A stretch of DNA of 6,333 nucleotides from JAFGPL01 sp046485045 (GCA_046485045.1 JAWOHT010000254.1:1-6333), one strand, 5' to 3'. Positions 1 to 5,058 are shown, counted from the first letter of the stretch. A program made the numbers and translations. The notes: generated by a model not told the origin, from the letters alone.

Positions 1-290
1 CGAAGGGCATCGCCCTTGGTGTTGCCGCCGGTTTGCGGCGCAGTACCATCTGGACAGGGCGGGAGGCGGTACAGCATGAGCAAGGCTGTCATAAGACTTG
101 CGGCTCAAACCTTCGGGTCACGGCGGCCTTAAGTGGACTGCGGTTGCCTTCACTCATTGCGCCTTCATTACACTACAGGGCTTCGCTTCGCTCAACTCCT
201 TTCGTTCCATTACGTCTCCATTACGTTCAGTCACCCACAGACCACCGGCCACCAGTTTATAGCTTCGCTGGCCCTGGAATACATTTTACA
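1..290. other. GC-rich block without a convincing gene
   Basis: This segment is much richer in G and C than the DNA that follows and changes sharply near 290. A frame is open from the left edge to a TAA at 130-132 (43 codons, reading ...GQGGRRYSMSKAVIRLAAQ...); it could be the end of an upstream gene, but I do not recognise it. A longer open frame at 33-359 is low-complexity and has no family motif. An 11-nt unit TCCATTACGT(C/T) is repeated in tandem at 206-227, next to repeated CTTCG/CGCT words. The block may be the edge of another mobile element or a decayed gene end; nothing in it decides which. Confidence 0.4.
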
Positions 291-307
291 TTGTGTGGTT
301 TTATTTT

Positions 308-315
308 TAAATTTG
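308..315 (+). promoter_or_regulatory. Possible -7 promoter element upstream of the recombinase
   Basis: TAAATTTG matches the Bacteroidota primary-sigma -7 consensus TAnnTTTG. A TTG lies upstream at 291-293, but its spacing is shorter than usual, so only half of the promoter is supported. Transcription from it would begin at about 320-322, at the edge of the inverted repeat at 322-352, leaving a leader of about 150 nt before the recombinase ATG. Confidence 0.3.
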
Positions 316-321
316 TTTTAT

Positions 322-352
322 ATAGTATCACTTTTGCAATTACTGATACTAT
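322..352. repeat. 9-bp perfect inverted repeat upstream of the recombinase
   Basis: ATAGTATCA (322-330) and TGATACTAT (344-352) are perfect inverted repeats separated by 13 nt. The word AGTATCACTT at 324-333 recurs directly at 420-429, so the core GTATCA occurs three times upstream of the recombinase, twice direct and once inverted. Such a layout could be a recombinase core site, an operator or a hairpin in the leader RNA. The sequence alone does not separate these. Confidence 0.55.
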
Positions 353-472
353 TTATTAAAACATAAAACATTCATGTTCAACAATATAAATATTTATTGA
401 CTTTAAGTTCAAATTTTAAAGTATCACTTATATTTAAATGTAGCTATAAATAACACTAAAAATATTTCAATC

Positions 473-1060
473 ATGGCACTAAAAGGTCAATCCACAAAAG
501 CAGGTTTTCTTCCGTGGGATACAATGCTTTTACTCCTTCAAAAGCTCGAGCGTGACCATCAGTATAAATTTCAATTACTAATTGCTGTAGGTTGCTTCAC
601 AGGTTTACGTGCCAGCGATTTATTTGAACTTCGTTGGAATGACATTTATGAAAAAGATGAATTGCGGATTCGGGAGGGAAAGACAGAAAAATTCAGGTTA
701 ATCCGTATCAATCCACAATTGAAAGAAATAGTGGCCAGGCTGCATGGTTTGTTGCAGATTAAAGATAACAATGAATTGCTTTTTTTAAACAGGTTCCGTA
801 CCAAGACAGTAAACATACAATACATCAACAGAAGGTTGAAAGAAATAGCAACCAGGTATGGTCTCCAGGTTCCGTTAAGTGAAGTATCTTCACATATGTT
901 CCGGAAGACTTTAGGCAGGCATGTCTGGGCTAAAAATAATTATAGTGAGAAATCACTTATACTATTATCAGAACTCTTCAACCATAGCAGTGTCAGGGTG
1001 ACTAAAATCTATTTGGGCATAAAACAACAGGAAATTGGTGATATATATCTGAATTTATAA
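473..1060 (+). CDS. Minimal tyrosine recombinase (catalytic domain only)
   Basis: A 195-residue protein of the tyrosine recombinase/phage integrase family, which cuts and rejoins DNA through a 3'-phosphotyrosine. The catalytic set is complete: R46 in FTGLRASDL, K70 or K73 in the beta-hairpin GKTEK, H141 and R144 in SHMFRKTLG, H171 in LFNHSSVRVT and nucleophile Y180 in TKIYLGI. Typical members are about 300-400 residues with an N-terminal SAM-like core-binding domain. Here only about 30 residues precede the catalytic fold, so that domain is absent, as in the short FimB/FimE-type recombinases. It has no integron-integrase insertion motif that I can see. The ATG at 473 is the first in frame and follows AT-rich leader DNA with no clear Shine-Dalgarno. 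Its 3' end faces the palindrome array about 60 bp away. Family confidence is high; the substrate is unknown. Confidence 0.9.
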   Translation: MALKGQSTKAGFLPWDTMLLLLQKLERDHQYKFQLLIAVGCFTGLRASDLFELRWNDIYEKDELRIREGKTEKFRLIRINPQLKEIVARLHGLLQIKDNNELLFLNRFRTKTVNIQYINRRLKEIATRYGLQVPLSEVSSHMFRKTLGRHVWAKNNYSEKSLILLSELFNHSSVRVTKIYLGIKQQEIGDIYLNL

Positions 1061-1118
1061 AGCTTTTAAATCGTGAGTGAGCTTGTGTAATTAATTGGTT
1101 TTTCTGTTGTGGGGTATG

Positions 1119-1239
1119 AACGGTGGCAATATGCGTAGGCCGGGATTTTGAAGCTTTATCTTATCAAACCGTTACAATTTTGGGTAAATATATAAAAGTT
1201 TAATTTTCACACATCGTCCGGTTTACGTATATTGCGTTA
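1119..1239 (-). repeat. attC-like palindrome 1 (end of module A)
   Basis: Two 18-nt arms, 1126-1143 (GCAATATGCGTAGGCCGG) and 1218-1235 (CCGGTTTACGTATATTGC), pair at every position on the + strand, with three of the pairs being G.T. The left arm is preceded by AAC (1119-1121) plus an unpaired GGTG, and the right arm is followed by GTTA (1236-1239). The boxes therefore resemble the R'' and R' boxes of an integron attC site, and the extra bases on one side are also an attC habit. The site lies just downstream of the two-gene module on the - strand, where a cassette attC should be. Alternatives are a long-loop terminator or a MITE-like palindrome. Confidence 0.55.
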
Positions 1240-1275
1240 CCTAACCTAATTGTTTATTCAAATATTTAATGTCGA

Positions 1276-2613
1276 TTAATTAAATTCATACCCAAGTTTT
1301 AATTTTAAAAATGGCATCAAATCTCCTTCATTATTTCCTTCAATATCACCATTAATTGAATAAATAAAATAATCTATAAATTGATATTTTTTTAATTCAA
1401 AGTCAATATCAATCAATATTGCTCCGTATTTTTTTATATACGTTTTGGTACCAATACCGCCTGCTAAATAAAAATTTCCTTTTATATCATATGGTCGGAG
1501 ATCATTAGTTTTATTTAATACAATATTTTTTCCAGTTGTTAGATTAATTGAAATTGAATTTCTTGCATTAATTAAATTAAAGCGTTGGTGCAAATATATT
1601 GGCATATTTCTTATAATTACATTTCTATAAGGTTCATGAGGTTCATAATAAGTCTCATTATTATAGCCAATCCCAATGCCAATAAAATATAAAGGTGAAA
1701 ACCTGTATCCATTAATTATTTCTAAGCCATTAAGAAAGGAAAACATCTTTTCTTCTGATATTTTACCAAGTGAGTCAATAATTCCAGAATGTTGTTTTCC
1801 ATCTAAATAGTTGAATGACATAAAATTAAATCTTAAGATATGATTCCAACCTTTGTTTTTTGGTATATAAGGGAGTAAATAATTGTTTTTCTCAAGGAAA
1901 GTAAAAGATGCTTCTTTATTAAGAGATAGGTACCCTGTACTTGCATCATGTTCAACAGTTTTTATTTTAACATCACCTATATAATCTTCACCGTCTCTGC
2001 GTTGTTGTCCTGTTATTGCCGATGTGTCAACTATTGGAACAAAAATGTAATACTCTTTTCCAACTGTTAATTTTCCTCCTTTTGATTTAGTTTTATTCCC
2101 CTTGTCTATAGTTGCTAATAGTTGCTCATTCTCTTTAGTGATTTTAATTATATGAACATCTGTATTTGGTTTGCCCTTTTTATCATTTTGCTTATAAATA
2201 GTTTCAGAATAATTCCTTTCACTTGGATTTTCAAATTCTGCTTGTAATGGTCTTTTATTTTCAATGACTTCTTGTTCTGCAGAAACTACTTTAACAATTT
2301 TGCTACCAATTGACAATTCTCCCTTCTTTTCAATTATTTCAGCAACTGATGATAATTCTTTTACTTCAATAACTTTAATTTTTCCGAGGTAAATATTATC
2401 TCGTTCAACAATTTTTCCTGTTGCAGGATGAATTATCTGTCCTTTTCCAAACACTTGAAAAACATCATTAATCTTTATTTCAAATTGTTCTCCAATGTTT
2501 ATTTCAACTCTACCTACTCCTATGATGTTTGTGATTTTATGTTCTGCTCCATCTTGGGCATGTGCTAATACCGGGAATAAAACAATACAGGTTATAAAAA
2601 AATAATTCTTCAT
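1276..2613 (-). CDS. Secreted protein with FlgT-like N-terminal part and C-terminal beta-barrel
   Basis: A 445-residue protein with a signal peptide (residues 1-19, cleavage expected after AHA). Residues about 45-110 contain a GKIKVIEVKELSSVAEI...LSIGSKI stretch that resembles the small beta-domain of FlgT/curli-accessory proteins. A related-looking segment recurs at about 180-235. From about residue 256 the chain alternates aromatic and hydrophobic residues in short strands and ends FLKLKLGYEFN, much like an outer-membrane beta-signal, so the C-terminal half is probably a small barrel. It starts 11 nt after the stop codon of the upstream lipoprotein gene, suggesting one transcript. No close family is recognised. 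The localisation call is fairly firm; the FlgT resemblance is a weak inference from pattern. Confidence 0.75.
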   Translation of the reverse strand: MKNYFFITCIVLFPVLAHAQDGAEHKITNIIGVGRVEINIGEQFEIKINDVFQVFGKGQIIHPATGKIVERDNIYLGKIKVIEVKELSSVAEIIEKKGELSIGSKIVKVVSAEQEVIENKRPLQAEFENPSERNYSETIYKQNDKKGKPNTDVHIIKITKENEQLLATIDKGNKTKSKGGKLTVGKEYYIFVPIVDTSAITGQQRRDGEDYIGDVKIKTVEHDASTGYLSLNKEASFTFLEKNNYLLPYIPKNKGWNHILRFNFMSFNYLDGKQHSGIIDSLGKISEEKMFSFLNGLEIINGYRFSPLYFIGIGIGYNNETYYEPHEPYRNVIIRNMPIYLHQRFNLINARNSISINLTTGKNIVLNKTNDLRPYDIKGNFYLAGGIGTKTYIKKYGAILIDIDFELKKYQFIDYFIYSINGDIEGNNEGDLMPFLKLKLGYEFN

Positions 2614-2624
2614 ATTATTAAGGT

Positions 2625-3233
2625 TTATTTGTTAGGAAAAATTATTTCATGACCTTTTCCGCCTTCAAGCCTGATTTTATCTTGTCCTGTAAAATCATCT
2701 ATCCATTCTACTTCACCAGTCTCAGCACTAACAAGTCTGCAATGAATACTTACACCTGCTTGTCTGTCAGTATAAGTATATTTCGCAATTATATTTTGTC
2801 CAAAAATCCAACCAATTATGGGTATTGCCGCAACTGCTTTTGGCCAAAATGTTGGTTCTGTTTGTGCTGTTTCCGTTCCATACACTGTTGGATAAAACAT
2901 CAAGAATTTATCAAAGTTATCAGTTGACATTGTTTTTAGTTCTTCGCTTTTTGCAAGAGCAACAATGTAACCACGCTTGTACAGCTCTTCAAAAATTCTA
3001 TCAGCAATAAAGTCGTTCTTATCATTGTTAACAACTTGTACCAGTAGTATTTTGTCTGTCTGGTATAGGGTGTTGGTCAATTTACTAACAGCCTCCTGTG
3101 TTGAGTTGTAAATAATAATGTCATCTGAAACGCTATTATAATTGCTTCCCGAATAACTTAATCTTGGTCTTGTCATGGAGCAACCACTTAATAGTGCAGC
3201 GGCAATTAAAACAAGTAAAATTTTTGATTTCAT
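2625..3233 (-). CDS. Lipoprotein, possibly FlgO/CsgG-like
   Basis: A 202-residue predicted lipoprotein. The signal peptide MKSKILLVLIAAALLSGC has a clean lipobox, with the lipidated cysteine at residue 18. The ATG at 3233 is preferred over an in-frame TTG at 3257, because it gives a standard signal peptide and has AGGAA about 6 nt upstream. The mature part has an alpha/beta pattern ('ILLVQVVNNDKNDFIADRIF', 'ELYKRGYIVALA') followed by a hydrophobic WPKAVAAIPIIGWIFGQ loop and 'LVSAETGEVEW'. This order is reminiscent of FlgO/CsgG-like envelope lipoproteins, where a conserved ligand-independent core ends in a TGEVLW-like strand. It is the first gene of module A and is followed at once by the barrel-containing protein, so the two may form one envelope complex. 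The lipoprotein call is strong; the family is tentative. Confidence 0.8.
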   Translation of the reverse strand: MKSKILLVLIAAALLSGCSMTRPRLSYSGSNYNSVSDDIIIYNSTQEAVSKLTNTLYQTDKILLVQVVNNDKNDFIADRIFEELYKRGYIVALAKSEELKTMSTDNFDKFLMFYPTVYGTETAQTEPTFWPKAVAAIPIIGWIFGQNIIAKYTYTDRQAGVSIHCRLVSAETGEVEWIDDFTGQDKIRLEGGKGHEIIFPNK

Positions 3234-3303
3234 TGTATTCCTATTTTGGTTAGACAAACATTTTTCAGCTTCTGTTTAATATGTGCGGATGTTCTTTAAT
3301 TAT

Positions 3304-3380
3304 GTTGGGTAACGTTTGTTTTAAGCTCTTGAAAAAGTCGAAAAATACAAATTAATTTTCAGCTTTACAAGGGGTTATAC
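3304..3380 (-). repeat. attC-like palindrome 2 (end of module B)
   Basis: On the + strand TAAC (3310-3313) pairs with GTTA (3374-3377). Inside these are TTGT/ACAA (3316-3319 and 3367-3370), AAGC/GCTT (3323-3326 and 3362-3365, with TCT bulged out) and TGAAAA/TTTTCA (3330-3335 and 3356-3361). The result is a compact site of about 68 nt with the box-stem-bulge-stem plan of an attC. The - strand end, CGTTACCCAACATAATT, is matched with two mismatches by CGTTACCTAACCTAATT at the far end of module A (1235-1251), so module A is bounded by 17-bp near-inverted repeats. Its backbone is shared with the repeat at 4868-4940. Confidence 0.55.
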
Positions 3381-3391
3381 AGCAAGTGTGT
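3379..3391. repeat. 13-bp direct repeat ACAGCAAGTGTGT, copy 1
   Basis: ACAGCAAGTGTGT here is identical to 4928-4940. In both places it follows the palindrome-2 backbone, which has TAAGCTCT and TCGAAAAATACAAAT in common at the same 16-nt spacing. The likely 5' end of the group II intron (GTGTG, from 3386) falls inside this word, so either the intron inserted in this repeat or the shared GTGTGT is partly coincidence. Confidence 0.6.
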
Positions 3392-3798
3392 ATTTTTCCA
3401 GAGGGTGCAAGTCCCTTATGCGCGGAGTCGTGTCCGAAGCATTAGCAAGTGGCAAGGTGGTTTGGGGCGACCCATGCACTGAAGGAAGCCAAACGGCAAA
3501 ATCCGGTACTGACGAACAGGAACGTGATATGAGGCATAGTTATTTGGGTAAGCAAGCACATCTTTGTAAAGCCCGAAGAATACCAAAGGATAGCTATGTA
3601 GATCACGCAGGAACTGGAGGAAGGAAAAAGCTATTACCAGGGGAGGTCTTGGATTAGATTCGGTATTTCTATACACCAAGAAGTCAGCAGAGGCCATAGT
3701 AGCTGGAGAAACGAGCCGTCATCAGAAAGACGTAGGTCTCAATGAACCAGCGAAGGACTGAACGTTACATCCTTCCAATACATGCTGAGGAGGTTTAA

Positions 3799-3825
3799 AT
3801 GTTTGAGTTTACAAGCCACTTGTAA
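3799..3825 (+). pseudogene. Vestigial start of the intron-encoded protein
   Basis: Inside the intron, at the domain IV position, AGGAGG (3789-3794) precedes an ATG that opens only eight codons (MFEFTSHL) before TAA. Group II intron reverse transcriptases commonly start in domain IV behind such a ribosome site. This therefore looks like the leftover start region of a deleted maturase gene. The deletion point is closed by a perfect hairpin, TTTACAAG (3808-3815), loop CCA, CTTGTAAA (3819-3826). Confidence 0.5.
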
Positions 3826-3876
3826 AGGGAACAAAGGCATAACCGGTGAAAAGAGCGGCTATGCTGATATGTAACG

Positions 3877-3950
3877 AACCGCCGGATACGAGACCCGTAG
3901 GTCCGGTGAGAGGCTCTCCCCGTCAGTTTATCTGGCGGGGCAGTCTCGAT
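3877..3950 (+). ncRNA. Group II intron domains V and VI
   Basis: Domain V: CGCCGGA (3880-3886) pairs with TCCGGTG (3902-3908), including a G.U wobble at the second pair. A two-base GG bulge (3900-3901) on the 3' strand follows, then the upper stem TACG/CGTA (3887-3890 and 3896-3899) with loop AGACC. Position, bulge and wobble fit the catalytic domain V, with CGC (3880-3882) as the triad. Domain VI: CCCCGTCAG/CTGGCGGGG, closed by TTTAT, followed by CAGTCTCGAT, where the A at 3942 is a candidate branch point. Confidence 0.75.
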
Positions 3951-3965
3951 TATAGGCTGACGGAA

Positions 3966-4346
3966 TTATAGACTTATTATTTCTTCTATCTTATCAATGT
4001 ATTCTTTAATCGGTTTTAGAAGTCGCTCAACTACTTCTTTATCAAAATCAAATAAATCATCATAATCTCCTTTGTGGCGATAATCAGAGAGAAGTCCATA
4101 TGTTTTTGCAAAATCTTTTGATATAAGTCCTTTAAGAACAAATTCTTCTCCTAATTTTTGTTTTACGCCATTATGTGATTTAATCTCGATCCCATTTTTG
4201 AGCAGTAAGGCAATTGTTGCATAAAATGCAGAATAATATAACCGGTTTACACTTGAGTTAATGCTCCCTTTTTCATATAAAAATATTGCATCCTGATAAG
4301 TTTCTCTCGCTCTCTTAATCCTATATTTTATGTTTTCCTTTTTCAA
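3966..4346 (-). CDS. HEPN domain protein, partner of the nucleotidyltransferase
   Basis: A 126-residue, all-helical HEPN-domain protein. The N-terminal helix carries RARETYQDA, followed by NRLYYSAFYATIALLL (34-49) and AKTYGLLSDYRHKGDYDD (80-97), the order typical of the HEPN family paired with minimal nucleotidyltransferases. In HepT toxins the ribonuclease motif is R-x4-6-H; here R90 is followed directly by H91 and then GDYDD, so the standard spacing is absent. The protein may belong to the RxxxDY-type branch with an unclear or lost nuclease activity. The start is a TTG, 4 nt after the upstream stop codon; there is no in-frame ATG before the preceding stop, so translation is probably coupled. 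It is the second gene of module B. The family is firm; toxin activity is not shown. Confidence 0.85.
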   Translation of the reverse strand: MKKENIKYRIKRARETYQDAIFLYEKGSINSSVNRLYYSAFYATIALLLKNGIEIKSHNGVKQKLGEEFVLKGLISKDFAKTYGLLSDYRHKGDYDDLFDFDKEVVERLLKPIKEYIDKIEEIISL

Positions 4347-4350
4347 TGTA

Positions 4351-4665
4351 TTATATTTTTATTCCTTCTTTAACCACGTTTGCAAACAAAGGCGATATTG
4401 ACCTTTTATTATGCCAATCATATCTAGAATATACCAACAATGAAATTATCTCACCTGATTCCAATTCAATGTCAAAGATTGGATCTCTAAGATCTGATTC
4501 ATAGTCAAAATTAATCTTGTCTTTGGAAGAAATAACAAGAATATCCCAATCAGAATCTTTACGATTATCACCCCTCGCTCTTGATCCATAAAGATATATT
4601 TCTGCATTTGCATCTTTGCCTGCAATGCCAGATTTAATCCTTCTCAATATTTCATTTTGATCCAT
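4351..4665 (-). CDS. MNT-type nucleotidyltransferase, probable antitoxin
   Basis: A small nucleotidyltransferase of the DNA polymerase-beta superfamily (MNT/MntA type), about 104 residues from the ATG at 4665. The signature is GSRARGDNRKDSDWDIL: G27 and S28 bind the nucleotide, D39 and D41 bind metal, and D65 in IFDIELESG is the likely third carboxylate. In MntA-HepT systems such an enzyme AMPylates the HEPN partner and silences it. An in-frame ATG at 4695 would add ten residues (MHSVFLYLCS) outside the fold. The 4665 start is preferred because it matches the family and lies 5 nt from a -7-like element. The HEPN gene follows after 4 nt. This is the first gene of module B, starting about 60 nt inside the palindrome-3 box, as expected for a cassette gene. 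Confidence 0.88.
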   Translation of the reverse strand: MDQNEILRRIKSGIAGKDANAEIYLYGSRARGDNRKDSDWDILVISSKDKINFDYESDLRDPIFDIELESGEIISLLVYSRYDWHNKRSISPLFANVVKEGIKI

Positions 4666-4669
4666 AGAA

Positions 4670-4677
4670 CAAAGATA
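4670..4677 (-). promoter_or_regulatory. Possible -7 promoter element of the nucleotidyltransferase
   Basis: On the - strand TATCTTTG fits the Bacteroidota -7 consensus TAnnTTTG exactly and lies 4 nt before the ATG at 4665, implying a leaderless or nearly leaderless mRNA. No clear -33 TTG is seen at the usual distance. If real, it gives the toxin-antitoxin-like pair its own promoter inside the cassette. Confidence 0.35.
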
Positions 4678-4720
4678 CAAAAAAACAGAATGCATTCTCT
4701 GAACGCTCCATCCGTTTGCC

Positions 4721-4838
4721 TATAACGTTGGCGGTATGAAAAGTTGCCGTTGCGGGCGAGTCTATTGTCAAGTTACAACTGAAAAAAAGCGGCCTGCAAA
4801 TATTGAAAATACTACTATATCGGCAATTTTTTATACCG
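4721..4838 (-). repeat. attC-like palindrome 3
   Basis: Two 18-nt arms, 4732-4749 (CGGTATGAAAAGTTGCCG) and 4821-4838 (CGGCAATTTTTTATACCG), pair at every position on the + strand with two G.T pairs. TAAC (4723-4726) plus unpaired GTTGG precede the left arm, parallel to AAC plus GGTG in palindrome 1. The matching GTTA after the right arm is missing and is replaced by TGTGTG, so one box is altered. The loop is about 71 nt. It lies immediately upstream of the nucleotidyltransferase, where the attC of a preceding cassette would be. Confidence 0.5.
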
Positions 4839-4841
4839 TGT

Positions 4842-4871
4842 GTGTGCGCCCTGCATGAGCAGCGCGCACAC
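4842..4871. repeat. Strong GC-rich hairpin GTGTGCGC...GCGCACAC
   Basis: GTGTGCGC (4842-4849) pairs with GCGCACAC (4864-4871), then a C-C mismatch, then CTGC/GCAG (4851-4854 and 4859-4862) with an ATGA loop. That is 12 base pairs in 30 nt. Its 3' arm shares ACAC (4868-4871) with the outer arm of the next palindrome, so the two folds compete. No T-run follows on either strand, so it is not a simple terminator. Confidence 0.65.
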
Positions 4872-4940
4872 TTGTTGTAAGCTCTGATTAAATTCGAAAA
4901 ATACAAATTTTTCTTTTAATTCAGACAACAGCAAGTGTGT
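4868..4940. repeat. Long palindrome sharing the palindrome-2 backbone
   Basis: Outer arms ACACTTGTTGT (4868-4878) and ACAGCAAGTGT (4928-4938) match at 10 of 11 positions. Inside are TCTGA/TCAGA with TTAA/TTAA, and a perfect GAAAAAT/ATTTTTC (4896-4902 and 4907-4913) closed by ACAA. It shares TAAGCTCT, TCGAAAAATACAAAT and ACAGCAAGTGTGT with 3322-3391. The TAAC/GTTA boxes of palindrome 2 are replaced here by CACAC/GTGTG. Eight to nine T follow on the + strand (from 4940), so it could act as a terminator for + strand transcription. Confidence 0.6.
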
Positions 4941-4948
4941 TTTTTTTA

Positions 4949-5014
4949 CTCCTTGAGGTTTCCGACAAATCGGAACAGGCTGTGAGATCGCTCGCAGGCA
5001 TTGGAGGAAGAGCT
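4949..5014. other. Gene-free spacer before the IS, with two small hairpins
   Basis: TTCCGA-CAAA-TCGGAA (4960-4975) and TGTGAG-ATCG-CTCGCA (4981-4996, one G.T) form two adjacent hairpins. No gene is convincing between 4696 and 5063; the frames present run through the palindromes. The last 8 nt, GAAGAGCT (5007-5014), would be the target duplication if the IS starts at 5015, but the other copy lies outside the window. Confidence 0.4.
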
Positions 5015-5040
5015 GGCTCAAAGAAAATTTTAGGGGGAGG

Positions 5041-5058
5041 GAAGATTTTTCTATCTTC
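5041..5058 (+). promoter_or_regulatory. Hairpin just before the transposase start
   Basis: GAAGAT (5041-5046) and ATCTTC (5053-5058) form a 6-bp stem with loop TTTTCT, between the purine-rich GGGGGAGGG (5033-5041) and the ATG at 5064. Hairpins at IS ends that hide the transposase ribosome site in read-through transcripts are known from other IS families; that role here is inference. Confidence 0.4.

Larger units (their letters stand above)
3386..3950 (+). mobile_element. Group II intron lacking its reverse transcriptase
   Basis: About 565 nt with the sequence character of a bacterial group II intron. It shows a 5' end GTGTG followed by GAGGGTGCAAGTCCC, then the domain-I-like words GCATTAGCAAGTGGCAAGG and GAAGGAAGCC. 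Further on are AGAAGTCAGCAGAGGCCATA and GAAGGACTGAACGTT, then domains V and VI, ending in CTCGAT. This is the length of the RNA core alone; intact copies carry a reverse-transcriptase/maturase gene of about 1.3-1.8 kb in domain IV, and none is present. The intron would depend on a maturase supplied elsewhere. It is antisense to the module genes and ends 15 bp from the HEPN stop codon. The 3' boundary is inferred from domain VI; the 5' boundary could shift by a few bases. Open frames inside it are non-coding. Confidence 0.8.

Noticed and set aside
33..359. Open frame of 108 codons on the + strand
   Set aside because: It crosses the GC/AT boundary, has no ribosome site or family motif, and its sequence looks like translated repeat words (TTCG, CATTACG).
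2649..3010. Two + strand open frames inside the lipoprotein gene
   Set aside because: They are antisense shadows of a gene with a clear lipobox and coherent protein sequence.
3234..3257. TTG start giving the lipoprotein eight extra residues
   Set aside because: The added MSNQNRNT would precede a standard signal peptide; the ATG at 3233 has AGGAA upstream.
3388..3697. Overlapping open frames on both strands (3388-3657 + and 3416-3697 -)
   Set aside because: They lie in the structured RNA of the group II intron, whose conserved words and domains explain the sequence.
3386..3950. Class C-attC group II intron
   Set aside because: Orientation fits, but the domain V sequence (CGC-type triad, GG bulge) and the insertion word ACAGCAA do not match the class C pattern I know.
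1119..4940. Canonical integron with the recombinase as IntI
   Set aside because: The recombinase lacks the core-binding domain and IntI-specific region, points toward the array, and no attI or Pc is evident. Only the palindromes are integron-like.
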